From the NCBI GenBank assembly GCA_947258875.1, contig CAMYKB010000009.1:1-63949 (forward strand): DNA of 63,949 bases, written 5' to 3'. The translations under genes and the position numbers were made by a program. The notes beneath the pieces are model-generated. The model was not told the origin of the DNA and made no database searches. It saw nothing but the letters and a program-made list of their open reading frames with translations. The DNA comes from an uncultured Gammaproteobacteria bacterium (GTDB taxonomy: Bacteria; Pseudomonadota; Gammaproteobacteria; CAMYKB01). Shown here piece by piece: positions 36,421 to 46,710 of the stretch (its first letter is position 1; every line of letters starts with the position of its first letter).

Positions 36421-36970
36421 ACATTGCCCTCGTTTTAGATTTGATCTGCATCAGTCCACTCTTGAAATCAATGCTTAGGCCGTGGCCGTTCACGCTGTAA
36501 ATATCGGCTATGGCGGTAATGTCATGGTCGCTGTGCGCAGTTTTGGCTTGCGGTAGTACAATCAGGTCGCGCGTGTTCACCTTGACAGCAGAGTGTGTCT
36601 CATCGGGTAACTGGTTAATGACAACATCCCCGAGTAGATGCACTTGCTCACCCTTGGCCGTGATGCGCCCGAGTTCAGACTGTGCTTGTATGGGTGCCGC
36701 ATCCTCACGATAGAAATACAGTTCGGGTGTTTGCATCTCCGTGGTGTCGTCATCCATATAGTGACGCATGTTAGGGGTGTTTAGTCGGTAGTAGGGTTTG
36801 CCGGCCTCGTTCATAATCGTAATGCTAAGATCACTAAGGATGTGGTCGGCACGATGCGCCTGCTTGGTAGCATGCGATATACGCGTCTCGTCATGCTGGG
36901 ATTCGGTACGCCACAACCACAGCAGCACGATACCAGCGATAATCAGCAAGGTTATGATCCGCGTGTTCAT
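36410..36970 (-). CDS. lptC: LPS export protein LptC
   Basis: An inner-membrane-anchored periplasmic protein linking LptBFG to LptA. One membrane segment lies at residues 4-20 (RIITLLIIAGIVLLWLW), followed by a jellyroll of short strands with PYYRLNTPNMRHYMDDDTTE and GEQVHLLGDVVINQ. At 186 residues it matches the family. It overlaps kdsC by 4 bases and lptA by 11. Confidence 0.93.
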   Translation of the reverse strand: MNTRIITLLIIAGIVLLWLWRTESQHDETRISHATKQAHRADHILSDLSITIMNEAGKPYYRLNTPNMRHYMDDDTTEMQTPELYFYREDAAPIQAQSELGRITAKGEQVHLLGDVVINQLPDETHSAVKVNTRDLIVLPQAKTAHSDHDITAIADIYSVNGHGLSIDFKSGLMQIKSKTRAMYEP

Positions 36971-37491
36971 TGTAAATAGTGATTCACCGCGGCTTCCAGG
37001 GTGCCTTGTGATTCCATAATGAGTTCACAGACCTCGCGCGCAGCGCCACGGCCTCCGGGATTACTGGTGAGCCAGTGCGCATGCCGCTTGACGGCGGGGT
37101 GTGCGTCACCTACACCAATCGCCAGACCCACTCGGGATAATATCGGCAGATCGACAATGTCGTCACCGACATATGCGACTTCCTCAGGTCTGAGCTCGAG
37201 TTGTTGTATCAACTTCTCGAAGGCGGGCAGTTTTTCGCGGCAACCCTGGTGAATATGTTTAATGCCCAGGTCAGCCATGCGGTGCTCAACGACTTTGGAA
37301 ACGCGGCCGGTGATGATGGCGATTTTGACACCTTGTTGTTGCAGCATGTACATGCCGTGACCGTCTTTGGAATTAAAGGCCTTGTATTCCTGGCCATCGT
37401 CGCCGATGAACAAGCTGCTATCCGTGAGCACACCGTCGACATCGAATATAACCAGTTTAATCTGTTTCGCTTTTTCAATGATATCTTGCAT
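36967..37491 (-). CDS. kdsC: 3-deoxy-D-manno-octulosonate 8-phosphate phosphatase
   Basis: A HAD-family phosphatase that makes free Kdo for LPS core synthesis. The nucleophile and acid residues D17 and D19 stand in FDVDGVLTD; the motif YVGDDIVDLPI lies near 117-127. There is no cap domain, as is usual for tetrameric KdsC. At 174 residues it is full length. It sits between kdsD and lptC, the standard order. Confidence 0.95.
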   Translation of the reverse strand: MQDIIEKAKQIKLVIFDVDGVLTDSSLFIGDDGQEYKAFNSKDGHGMYMLQQQGVKIAIITGRVSKVVEHRMADLGIKHIHQGCREKLPAFEKLIQQLELRPEEVAYVGDDIVDLPILSRVGLAIGVGDAHPAVKRHAHWLTSNPGGRGAAREVCELIMESQGTLEAAVNHYLQ

Positions 37492-37550
37492 GGAATGATG
37501 TCTACCGTCGGCGTTGTTTCGGGGGAAAGGGCGAGTGATTTACGAGTGAT

Positions 37551-38528
37551 TCAGACCACGCCCGCCTTCAGCAGGTCGTGCATGTTAATGGCGCCAACCA
37601 GCTTGTGATCTTCATCCGTCACGGGCAGGGCGTTGATCTTATAGTCTTCCATTAATTGCACGGCCTCAACGGCCAGTTGCTGGGGCTGAATGGTTTTACA
37701 ATCGGGTGTCATGACTTCATCAACGGACATGGTGTGAATGTCGACATTTCTGTCCAGCGTTCGGCGCAGGTCGCCATCAGTATAGACACCGATCACCTTG
37801 TTCTGTTTATCGACGACGGGCGTCATGCCCAGCCCCTTGCGTGTAATTTCCAGTAAGGTTTCTTTGAGGGGAGTGCCAGTTTTAACAACTGGCGCCTGAT
37901 CACCTTTATGCATGATGTCCTGCACATGCAATAACAGCCGGCGGCCCAGGCGGCCGCCCGGGTGTGAGCGTGCGAAATCGTCGGCATTAAAACCACGCGT
38001 CTCCAACAGTGCGACCGCGAGTGCGTCGCCCATCACCAATGTCGCGGTGGTACTGGAAGTGGGCGCCAACCCCAACGGGCACGCCTCTTTGTTAACACTG
38101 ATATCGAGATTAACATCGGCTTCCTGCGCCAGATTAGAGCGGCTGTTGCCGGTCATGGTGATCAGTGGCACGCCGAGGCGTTTGATCAAGGGCAAAATTG
38201 TGAGCAATTCATCGGTTTCGCCGGAGTTGGACATGGCGATCACTACGTCCTTATCCGTAATCATACCCAGATCGCCGTGGCTGGCTTCGCCGGGGTGCAC
38301 GAAAAATGCCGGGCTGCCGGTGCTCGCCAAGGTCGCGGCAATCTTGCTGCCGATATGACCGGATTTGCCCATGCCGGTGACGACGATGCGACCCTCGCAG
38401 GTCAACATGTATTCGCAGGCACGTGTGAAATTGTCATCAATGCGCCCAGCCAGGGCCGTTATAGCCGCGGCTTCGGTGTTGATAACGGCCAGCGCCAGTT
38501 CGCGAATCTTTTGCGGATGAAGAGTCAT
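37551..38528 (-). CDS. kdsD: D-arabinose 5-phosphate isomerase
   Basis: This makes arabinose 5-phosphate from ribulose 5-phosphate, the first Kdo step. A SIS domain (about 35-170) has VTGMGKSGHIGSKIAATLAS and the loop EASHGDLGMI. Two CBS domains occupy about 200-325 (MHKGDQAPVVKTGTPLKETL; DEVMTPDCKTI). The start at 38528 is used because the longer frame overlaps yrbG without similarity. It is followed by kdsC. Confidence 0.95.
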   Translation of the reverse strand: MTLHPQKIRELALAVINTEAAAITALAGRIDDNFTRACEYMLTCEGRIVVTGMGKSGHIGSKIAATLASTGSPAFFVHPGEASHGDLGMITDKDVVIAMSNSGETDELLTILPLIKRLGVPLITMTGNSRSNLAQEADVNLDISVNKEACPLGLAPTSSTTATLVMGDALAVALLETRGFNADDFARSHPGGRLGRRLLLHVQDIMHKGDQAPVVKTGTPLKETLLEITRKGLGMTPVVDKQNKVIGVYTDGDLRRTLDRNVDIHTMSVDEVMTPDCKTIQPQQLAVEAVQLMEDYKINALPVTDEDHKLVGAINMHDLLKAGVV

Positions 38529-38548
38529 AACTGCGTCAGGGTAACCGA

Positions 38549-39532
38549 TCAGCCTTGTGTGCTCCAATAAATCAGGATTTGGTAGGCGATAAATGCGCTC
38601 AGTAGCAGACTGCCACGCAGGCGATTGATTTTGCCGCCATTACGCACCCGGAAAATCATGATAAACAGCAACAGCGTGAGGCCCAGCATCACGGGATAAT
38701 CGCGGCTGAGCACTTCGGGGGGGAATGCTGCGGGAAAGATCACGCCGGGAATACCCAGCACGCCCAGGGTGTTAAACATATTGGAACCCAGCACGTTGCC
38801 AACCGCGATGTCATCTTCATTTTTCAGGGTGCTGGCGATGGCGGCCGCCAGTTCTGGCAGGCTGGTGCCGATAGCGACGATGGTCAGGCCGATTACGAGA
38901 TCGCTCACGCCCATGGCTTGTGCAATATTTACGGCGCCCCACACCAGTATGCGTGAGCTGGTCAGTAGCAGGACTAGCCCGAGCAGCAGCCAAAGCAAGG
39001 CGCGGCCCATGGACATGGGTTCGGGCATTTCCTGCGCGAACTCCTGGCTGATCGGGTCACTGGGACGAGTGTGCATCGCATCCCAGGTAATCCAGCCCAT
39101 CACAGCGATCAGGCCAATCAGCAGCATGACGCCATCGAATCTGCCCAGATGACCATCGGCGAGCAGCAGATAGGCAACCAGTAAAATACCCAATAGCAAA
39201 GGCATTTCGTGGCGCAAGATGCGCGAATGCACCGCCAGCGGCGCAATGATGGCTGTCACTCCGAGGATGAGGGCGATATTGGCGATGTTGGAGCCCAGTG
39301 CGTTACCGATCGCCAGGCCCGGGTTGCCTTGCCAGGCTGAAAACACGGAAATCAGCATCTCTGGCGCCGAGGTGCCGAAGCCGACAACGGTGATACCGAT
39401 GACCAGGGGAGAAATGCCAAGGTTGCGTGCAGTGGCCGCGGCCCCCAGTACGAAACGGTCGGCGCCCCACACTAGTACGACTAATCCGAGAATAGCGGCG
39501 ATTAAAGACAAGGTTATCAAGGTGGTGTGCAC
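38549..39532 (-). CDS. Calcium/sodium antiporter (YrbG family)
   Basis: A CaCA-family cation exchanger with ten membrane segments formed by two inverted halves. The alpha repeats are GFGTSAPE with GNALGSNIANIALILG (51-58, 76-91) and AIGTSLPE with GNVLGSNMFNTLGVLG (220-227, 245-260). At 327 residues it matches E. coli YrbG, which also precedes kdsD. The physiological ion is not proven in the family. It is the first gene of the Kdo/Lpt/rpoN block. Confidence 0.94.
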   Translation of the reverse strand: MHTTLITLSLIAAILGLVVLVWGADRFVLGAAATARNLGISPLVIGITVVGFGTSAPEMLISVFSAWQGNPGLAIGNALGSNIANIALILGVTAIIAPLAVHSRILRHEMPLLLGILLVAYLLLADGHLGRFDGVMLLIGLIAVMGWITWDAMHTRPSDPISQEFAQEMPEPMSMGRALLWLLLGLVLLLTSSRILVWGAVNIAQAMGVSDLVIGLTIVAIGTSLPELAAAIASTLKNEDDIAVGNVLGSNMFNTLGVLGIPGVIFPAAFPPEVLSRDYPVMLGLTLLLFIMIFRVRNGGKINRLRGSLLLSAFIAYQILIYWSTQG

Positions 39533-39626
39533 ATCTGGTGATTCACGAGTGCGCGATTATACATGGCTTGTACGCGTGTGCCTTGTAATCATCATCGGTG
39601 CGGCTCTGCTGCTACAATCGTGCGTG

Positions 39627-40247
39627 ATGCAAGAGGCAACGCACAACAAATCTGTGGAGCTCGCCGCGATCGGCTGGGAACATCCCGCCTGGGTTGGGTG
39701 CTTCTATCCGCATGATCTGCCGCCTGACTGGTGGCTTACGTATTACGCTAACGTCTATCGGGCAGTGCTGCTGCCGACCCTGACCTGGTCGAAGCGCAAG
39801 CTACCAGATGTATCGCAGTGGTATAACGATGTGCCGGCGACGTTTCGTTTTTTTCTATCTGTGGACGAGGCGCTCGTTAATTCACAGTGCTGGCCAGACG
39901 TTATAGCGGCGTCGCTTGCGCTGGCCGACAAGCTGGGTGGCGTGGTTGTCACGGGCGAGCAGGGTTTTGCGCCAACAGTGCGCGAGCATTTCGTAAGTGA
40001 TGTTCCGCTGTTCGTGACCGCAAGCAAGGGGCATCCGGCTATTGCACGCAGTTGGACTAACAATAAATTCCACTGTGGCGAGATGGGTATGTTGCGTTAT
40101 GTGACGCCGCCCAACCTCAAGGTTTTGCGTGCCGATATCGAACGTTTTGCCGACAATGCACAATGTGACGAAGTGTGGTTGTTTCTCGACAGTGATTATG
40201 AAACGCTGGAAAATAGCGTCACGATCAAGGCATTTTTGGGCTTATAA
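39627..40247 (+). CDS. Conserved hypothetical protein, DUF72-like
   Basis: A 206-residue product that weakly resembles DUF72 TIM-barrel proteins: AAIGWEHPAWVGCFYPHDLP near the start, then WWLTYYANVYRAVLL. It is shorter than usual DUF72 (240-290). The open frame extends upstream, and with a GTG at 39550 or 39592 would add a hydrophobic stretch ending LLLQSC, which looks like a lipoprotein signal. I prefer the ATG at 39627 because DUF72 proteins are cytoplasmic. It is divergent from yrbG and precedes the mla operon. Function unknown. Confidence 0.55.
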   Translation: MQEATHNKSVELAAIGWEHPAWVGCFYPHDLPPDWWLTYYANVYRAVLLPTLTWSKRKLPDVSQWYNDVPATFRFFLSVDEALVNSQCWPDVIAASLALADKLGGVVVTGEQGFAPTVREHFVSDVPLFVTASKGHPAIARSWTNNKFHCGEMGMLRYVTPPNLKVLRADIERFADNAQCDEVWLFLDSDYETLENSVTIKAFLGL

Positions 40248-40359
40248 GCATTCCGTTTTAAGTTACACTTGTCGCGCCAGATGGCGTGCCTGAGTACGTC
40301 GTGCATGAGGAGGGTATATCACACAACAGTTTGACAACAGGGAATCAATACTGGTCGAG

Positions 40360-41145
40360 GTGCGCGACCTGCATTTCTCGCGCGGTTCACGCAAGATTTT
40401 CGATGGCCTTAGTCTTGATATTCCGCGCGGCAAGGTAGTCGGTTTGATGGGGCCTAGTGGCACCGGCAAGACCACCCTGCTCAAGTTGATCGGCGGACAA
40501 TTGCGCCCGGATTCCGGTACTGTCACTATCGACGGGCTGAATGTGCATGAGTTGTCGCGGCGTGAGTTGTATGCGCTGCGCAAGCGTATGGGTATGTTGT
40601 TTCAGAGCGGTGCATTGCTGACCGATCTCGATGTTTTCGAAAACGTGGCCTTCCCACTGCGCGAACACACCCGCCTCCAGGAGCCCCTGCTGCGTCAACT
40701 GGTGATGATGAAGCTTGAGGCCGTGGGTCTGCGCGGGGCGCGTGAGCTGATGCCCAGTGAGTTATCGGGTGGCATGGCGCGCCGCGTGGCTTTAGCGCGC
40801 GCCATTGTGCTGGACCCGATGATCATTATGTACGACGAGCCCTTCACCGGACTCGATCCAATTACCAAGGGCACCATCGTCAGTCTCATCAAGCAATTGA
40901 ACGAGACGCTGGGACTGAGCAGCATTGTCGTCTCGCATGATGTGCATGAAACCATCATGATTTCAGACTTCGTCTATGTGATTTCTGATGGCAAGGTAGT
41001 TGACTCAGGTCCTGCAGATGAACTGGCTAACAGTGAGTCTGCCTGGGTGCAGCAGTTCATACAGGGGCTGCCGGACGGCCCGGCGCCGTTCCATTATCCT
41101 GCCACTGACTATCAGGATGATATGTTCGGAGCTTCCGGCCCATGA
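40360..41145 (+). CDS. mlaF: Phospholipid transport ABC ATP-binding protein MlaF
   Basis: The ATPase of the MlaFEDB transporter, which maintains outer-membrane lipid asymmetry. Walker A GPSGTGKT is at 31-38, the signature LSGGMARR near 132-139 and Walker B IIMYDEPF near 152-159. The GTG used here is the first standard start codon in frame, but relatives begin about six residues earlier (LVEVR), and that sequence is present in frame upstream without ATG, GTG or TTG. A strong GGAGG (40309-40313) precedes an in-frame ATC at 40318, so initiation may be non-standard. It overlaps mlaE by 4 bases. Confidence 0.93.
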   Translation: MRDLHFSRGSRKIFDGLSLDIPRGKVVGLMGPSGTGKTTLLKLIGGQLRPDSGTVTIDGLNVHELSRRELYALRKRMGMLFQSGALLTDLDVFENVAFPLREHTRLQEPLLRQLVMMKLEAVGLRGARELMPSELSGGMARRVALARAIVLDPMIIMYDEPFTGLDPITKGTIVSLIKQLNETLGLSSIVVSHDVHETIMISDFVYVISDGKVVDSGPADELANSESAWVQQFIQGLPDGPAPFHYPATDYQDDMFGASGP

Positions 41146-41921
41146 ACGCTTTGCAAAGACTAGGGCGCTGGGCGCTCGGTGTATTTGAACGCCTGGGGCG
41201 TGGTCATGTTTTCCTGTTGCAGGTCCTGATCAGTCTGCCCAGCCTGATTACGCGACCGATGCTGGTGATACGCGAAATCTTCTCAGTCGGTGTGCTGTCG
41301 CTGTTGATTATCCTGGTGTCAGGTCTGTTTGTGGGCATGGTGCTGGGGTTGCAGGGTTATGTTAATTTCGCCAAGTTCGGTGCTGAAGAATCACTCGGTA
41401 TGTTCGTGGCCCTGTCTCTGGTACGCGAATTGGGTCCGGTGGTGACTGCGTTGTTGTTCGCCGGCCGTGCCGGTTCGGCACTGTCTGCCGAGATCGGCCT
41501 GATGAAGGCGACTGAACAATTGTCCGGTATGGAGATGATGGCGGTTGACCCACTGAAGCGCGTGATCGCGCCGCGTTTCCTTGCTGGCGTGATTTCGATG
41601 CCGTTGCTTGCAGGGATCTTCAGCATGGTGGGCGTCTATGGCGGCTATTTTGTCGGCGTTGGCCTACTGGGTGTAGATGAAGGTGCCTTCTGGTCGCAGA
41701 TGCAGGGTAAGGTTGATCTGCGCGCGGATGTGGTGAACGGTATTATAAAAAGTGTGGTGTTCGGTATCGTGGCGACCTGGATTGCGGTGTTCGAAGGTTA
41801 CGACGCGGTTCCCACCTCCGAAGGAATCAGCCGGGCTACTACACGCACAGTGGTCAACAGTTCGCTGGCGGTGCTGGGCCTGGATTTTGTGCTGACGGCA
41901 TTGATGTTTGGCGATTTATAA
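41142..41921 (+). CDS. mlaE: Phospholipid transport permease MlaE
   Basis: The membrane permease of the Mla transporter, 259 residues with about five membrane segments. Conserved cores are [20 protein letters not shown] at about 61-80, [20 protein letters not shown] at about 94-113 and the [17 protein letters not shown] loop. Its start overlaps mlaF by 4 bases, and mlaD follows after 39 bases. Confidence 0.96.
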   Translation: MNALQRLGRWALGVFERLGRGHVFLLQVLISLPSLITRPMLVIREIFSVGVLSLLIILVSGLFVGMVLGLQGYVNFAKFGAEESLGMFVALSLVRELGPVVTALLFAGRAGSALSAEIGLMKATEQLSGMEMMAVDPLKRVIAPRFLAGVISMPLLAGIFSMVGVYGGYFVGVGLLGVDEGAFWSQMQGKVDLRADVVNGIIKSVVFGIVATWIAVFEGYDAVPTSEGISRATTRTVVNSSLAVLGLDFVLTALMFGDL

Positions 41922-41960
41922 CGTACTAAATGGAAATCAACCTAAGGTTGAGGTTTTGAT

Positions 41961-42419
41961 ATGACAACACGATCCACAGAAATTCTGGTTGGCGCATTTG
42001 TAGCGGCTGGGTTTGCGGCCTTATTCATGCTGGCGATGAAAGTGAGTAACCTCAGTAGCATGGGTAATAACGAGGGCTATACCCTGGCGGCTCATTTTGA
42101 GAACATCGGTGGTTTGAAGGTGCGTTCACCGGTAACCGTCGCGGGTGTGCGCGTCGGGCGTGTCTCCGCGATCAGTTATGACAAGGATCGTTACAAGGCC
42201 CGGGTCAGCATGAGTATTGATGCAATACACGATTATTTTTCCATTGATACGGCAGCGAGTATCTATACCGCAGGCTTACTGGGTGAACAATATGTAGCCC
42301 TGGAACCGGGTGCTGAAGATGAGCTATTAAAGGCGGGTGATGTGATCGAGCACACACAATCCGCTATGGTTCTTGAGGAAATTATCGGGAACGTATTAGT
42401 AAAATTAACGACTAAATAA
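41961..42419 (+). CDS. mlaD: Outer-membrane lipid asymmetry protein MlaD (MCE domain)
   Basis: The hexameric lipid-shuttle subunit of the Mla transporter. One N-terminal membrane segment lies at about 8-28, followed by a single MCE domain at about 38-117 (GLKVRSPVTVAGVRVGRVSA). A short helix at the end (AMVLEEIIGNVLVKL) fits the pore-forming C-terminus. At 152 residues it matches family size. A 164-base gap with a GGTAAC/GTTACC hairpin (42421-42439) separates it from mlaC. Confidence 0.94.
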   Translation: MTTRSTEILVGAFVAAGFAALFMLAMKVSNLSSMGNNEGYTLAAHFENIGGLKVRSPVTVAGVRVGRVSAISYDKDRYKARVSMSIDAIHDYFSIDTAASIYTAGLLGEQYVALEPGAEDELLKAGDVIEHTQSAMVLEEIIGNVLVKLTTK

Positions 42420-42583
42420 CGGTAACTGGCCGGGTTACCGGGTGCGCGAGGGGCGTAGCACTATTTTCAAACTAGCGTTTGATTGGCTTTGGGCCAGGCA
42501 GTGCTCAAGGTTGAGCATGTCGCGGCACGTTCTGAGATCGGCCAGGTATGGCTTGAAAACAAAAATAAGCAGGGGATAGATCC

Positions 42584-43195
42584 ATGAGAAAGTTGTTATT
42601 CACAGTATTGACGGGTGTGCTGGTCTTTGGCGGAGCGGTTAATGCGGCCGTGCAGAGTCCGGAAGATATGGTGCGCGATACTTCGCAGCGTGCACTTGCG
42701 GTATTAGACAAGGATCTTGATAAGATTCGGTCCGATCCTGCCTACGTCTACAAACTTATCGATGAAATCATCTTGCCGGTGCTTGATTTTGAGGCCTTTT
42801 CAAAATTGACCTTGGGCAAGAACTGGAAGACGGCCACCCCGCAACAACGTGAACGCTTCATGGCGGCGTTCAAGGATATGTTGGTGCGTACCTATACCAA
42901 ATCATTGACCGAATATCAGGGGGCCAAGATCGAGATTGCGCCGCCCCGTGACAAGGGCAATGAGAAATACCAGACAGTTGATACACGTCTGAGCACCAAT
43001 AATGGTGCGTCATCGCTACAGGTCAGTTTCAGGTTTCGCAGGTCGGATAGCCAATGGAAGGCCTATGACCTGGAGATCGATGGGCTTAGTATGGTAAAGA
43101 ATTTCCGTACCAGCTTTACCCAGGAAATCAATCAGACCAGCCTGGATGCCCTCATTGATCGACTTGCCAAGGCCGGAACTGACGCCGGTCAATAA
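42584..43195 (+). CDS. mlaC: Phospholipid-binding periplasmic protein MlaC
   Basis: A periplasmic carrier that moves phospholipids between MlaA in the outer membrane and MlaFEDB. A signal peptide ends near residue 22 (GGAVNA). The Tol-Tol-Ttg2D fold follows, with LPVLDFEAFSKLTLGKNW, then RFMAAFKDMLVRTYTKSLTE and YDLEIDGLSMVKNFRTSF. At 203 residues it is standard. Its stop codon overlaps the mlaB start by 1 base. The mlaA gene is not in the window. Confidence 0.94.
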   Translation: MRKLLFTVLTGVLVFGGAVNAAVQSPEDMVRDTSQRALAVLDKDLDKIRSDPAYVYKLIDEIILPVLDFEAFSKLTLGKNWKTATPQQRERFMAAFKDMLVRTYTKSLTEYQGAKIEIAPPRDKGNEKYQTVDTRLSTNNGASSLQVSFRFRRSDSQWKAYDLEIDGLSMVKNFRTSFTQEINQTSLDALIDRLAKAGTDAGQ

Positions 43196-43512
43196 TGATG
43201 GCGACGCGGCTCGAGATACACGACGATGGCATGCTGGTGCTTAACGGCGCACTGGGCTTCGGCGATGTGCCGGATCTCTGGGATCAGTCATGGCCACTAT
43301 TAGAGGCAGCCGCAGGAGATACCGTGCAAGTGGATTTGCGTGGGATCGAGCGTATCGATAGCGCTGGACTGGTATTGTTGCTGGGCTGGGCGGGCTGGGC
43401 GCATCGTTTGTCCAAATCCATCCGTTTCCTTAATCCGCCGCAACAGCTGCTGCGGCTGGCCCGCGCGAATAACCTGCAACAGATGCTGGGATTCAAGGAA
43501 GATTTTCAATAA
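43195..43512 (+). CDS. mlaB: Mla transporter STAS-domain subunit MlaB
   Basis: A small cytoplasmic STAS protein that stabilises and regulates MlaF. The conserved loop RIDSAGLVLLLGW at about 59-71 carries the Asp-Ser pair of the family. At 105 residues it is close to E. coli MlaB. Two ATG codons stand in tandem at the start. The ibaG (BolA-like) gene that usually follows is missing; 176 bases lead straight to murA. Confidence 0.88.
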   Translation: MMATRLEIHDDGMLVLNGALGFGDVPDLWDQSWPLLEAAAGDTVQVDLRGIERIDSAGLVLLLGWAGWAHRLSKSIRFLNPPQQLLRLARANNLQQMLGFKEDFQ

Positions 43513-43682
43513 TCAGCTGCGGATAGGGGTGTATGCAGGAAACCATCTGCCGTTGTCCCGCAAATTCCGTTATTATTCCGTTATTCATTAACAGTGACCG
43601 CACAACCGTTACCGGCTTGCTTGTCACATAACCGGCGAACAGCATTTTCACTATGTTGCCCGCGCGGGCAACGACCTCATAG

Positions 43683-44948
<1,266 letters not shown>

Positions 44949-44958
44949 GTCTTGTATC

Positions 44959-45585
44959 ATGACTGAGCCGCTAACAATTGCTGTTTCTAAAGGACGGATA
45001 TTCAAGGAATGCCTGCCGCTGCTGGCAGCCGCGGGTATCGAGCCCCGTGACGACCCAGACACCAGTCGCAAACTGATCCTCGATACCAATCTGGATGATG
45101 TCAAAATTGTCATTATTCGCGCTTCTGATGTGCCGACCTATGTGCAATATGGCGCCGCTGATATCGGTGTGGCTGGTAAGGATGTGCTGATGGAACATGG
45201 TGGGGAAGGTATATATGAGCCACTGGATCTGGGTATCGCGCGTTGCCGCATGATGGTGGCAGGTAAGCCGCAACAGGCGGCCGATACCACGCGTCTGCGG
45301 GTGGCCACCAAATATGTCCGCACCACACGGCGCTATTATGCGAACCTGGGTAAGCAAGTGGAGATCATCAAGCTCTATGGTTCCATGGAACTTGGCCCGA
45401 TTGTGGGTCTGGCCGACCTGATTGTGGACCTGGTCGATACCGGTAACACACTCAAGGCCAATGGTCTGGTACCCTTGGAGCACATCGCCGACATCAGTTC
45501 GCGTTTGATCGTGAACAAGGCGTCCATGAAAATGAAACATGCGCGGGTACGCGCCTTGATCGATAAAATCAGCACGGCAGTCTAA
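44959..45585 (+). CDS. hisG: ATP phosphoribosyltransferase, short form
   Basis: The first step of histidine synthesis. At 208 residues it is the short HisG, which lacks the C-terminal regulatory domain and needs HisZ for activity; hisZ is not in the window. The start at 44959 (product [17 protein letters not shown]) is taken over a longer frame that overlaps mur[13 protein letters not shown] and [17 protein letters not shown] are typical. It starts 10 bases after murA and its stop overlaps the next start by 1 base. Confidence 0.95.
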   Translation: MTEPLTIAVSKGRIFKECLPLLAAAGIEPRDDPDTSRKLILDTNLDDVKIVIIRASDVPTYVQYGAADIGVAGKDVLMEHGGEGIYEPLDLGIARCRMMVAGKPQQAADTTRLRVATKYVRTTRRYYANLGKQVEIIKLYGSMELGPIVGLADLIVDLVDTGNTLKANGLVPLEHIADISSRLIVNKASMKMKHARVRALIDKISTAV

Positions 45586-46688
45586 TGAGTGAAACCCAGA
45601 CGAAAAACTTGATGCAACCGCACGTCAAATATGAAACCGATGATCTACGCATCAGTGGTATCAAGCAGTTGCGTTCACCCCAGGAACTTCACGTTGAGTT
45701 GTCAGCTTCTGATGCGGGTACCGAAACGGTATATGCCGCGCGCCAGGCGATACATCATATTCTTCACGGCCAGGATGATCGATTATTAGTGATCGTCGGT
45801 CCGTGTTCGATTCACGATCCTGATGCCGCGCGCGAATATGCGCGACGTCTTAAGTCTGTGCGCGAAGATCTTAGTGATGACCTGATGATCGTCATGCGGG
45901 TGTATTTTGAGAAGCCGCGCACCACGGTAGGATGGAAAGGGTTGATCAACGACCCGGACCTGGATGGCAGTTTTTCCATCAACAAGGGCCTGGGGTTGGC
46001 GCGTAGTTTACTGCTGGATCTGGCGGAGATGGGTGTGCCCGCAGCAACCGAATATCTCGATCTCATCAGTCCACAATATATCGCTGACCTGATCAGCTGG
46101 GGCGCCATCGGGGCACGCACTACCGAGAGCCAGGTGCATCGTGAGCTGGCTTCAGGCCTGTCGTGTCCGGTGGGGTTCAAAAACGGGACGGATGGTGATC
46201 TGCAAATCGCTATTGATGCCATGCGTTCCTCCTCGCGCCCACATCATTTCCTGTCGGTGACCAAGCAAGGCAACTCGGCAATCTTTTCAACCACTGGTAA
46301 TGAAGATTGTCATATCATTTTACGCGGTGGCCGAGAACCGAATTATGATGCCGCCAACGTGGCCTTAGCTATCGAAAAACTGCAGGCCGCCATGCTGCCG
46401 CCACGGCTGATGATCGACATGAGTCACGCCAATAGCCGCAAGCTACACCAGAACCAGATCGATGTGGGACGTGATGTGGCGCAGCAGATCGCTCGCGGGC
46501 AACTCCATATCAATGGCGTGATGATTGAGAGTCACCTGGTTGCCGGCCGCCAGGATGTGCTGCCTGGTAAACCGCTGGTCTATGGGCAAAGTATTACCGA
46601 TGCCTGTATCGGCTGGGATGATACCGTGACAGTGTTACAAGAGCTGGCGGCCTCGGTGCGCGCACGTCGTCAACAGGTTGCCGACTAA
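45585..46688 (+). CDS. 3-deoxy-7-phosphoheptulonate (DAHP) synthase, class I
   Basis: This condenses PEP and erythrose 4-phosphate at the entry of aromatic amino acid synthesis. It is the AroF/G/H type of 367 residues: GPCSIHD at 72-78 with the metal-binding cysteine C74, then [19 protein letters not shown] and MIDMSHANS are all present. The feedback specificity (Tyr, Phe or Trp) cannot be read safely. It is translationally coupled to hisG through a 1-base overlap and abuts hisD, an unusual place for an aro gene. Confidence 0.93.
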   Translation: MSETQTKNLMQPHVKYETDDLRISGIKQLRSPQELHVELSASDAGTETVYAARQAIHHILHGQDDRLLVIVGPCSIHDPDAAREYARRLKSVREDLSDDLMIVMRVYFEKPRTTVGWKGLINDPDLDGSFSINKGLGLARSLLLDLAEMGVPAATEYLDLISPQYIADLISWGAIGARTTESQVHRELASGLSCPVGFKNGTDGDLQIAIDAMRSSSRPHHFLSVTKQGNSAIFSTTGNEDCHIILRGGREPNYDAANVALAIEKLQAAMLPPRLMIDMSHANSRKLHQNQIDVGRDVAQQIARGQLHINGVMIESHLVAGRQDVLPGKPLVYGQSITDACIGWDDTVTVLQELAASVRARRQQVAD

Positions 46689-46710
46689 TTACCTTAAATA
46701 CGAGCAAGCC

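Noticed and set aside
39219-39626. N-terminal extension of the DUF72-like frame
   Set aside because: Most of it is antisense to yrbG; only the last part could be a signal peptide, which is noted in the gene entry.
40305-40334. Nine-codon frame before mlaF as a regulatory leader peptide
   Set aside because: No attenuator structure or biased codons; more likely a by-product of the unusual mlaF start.
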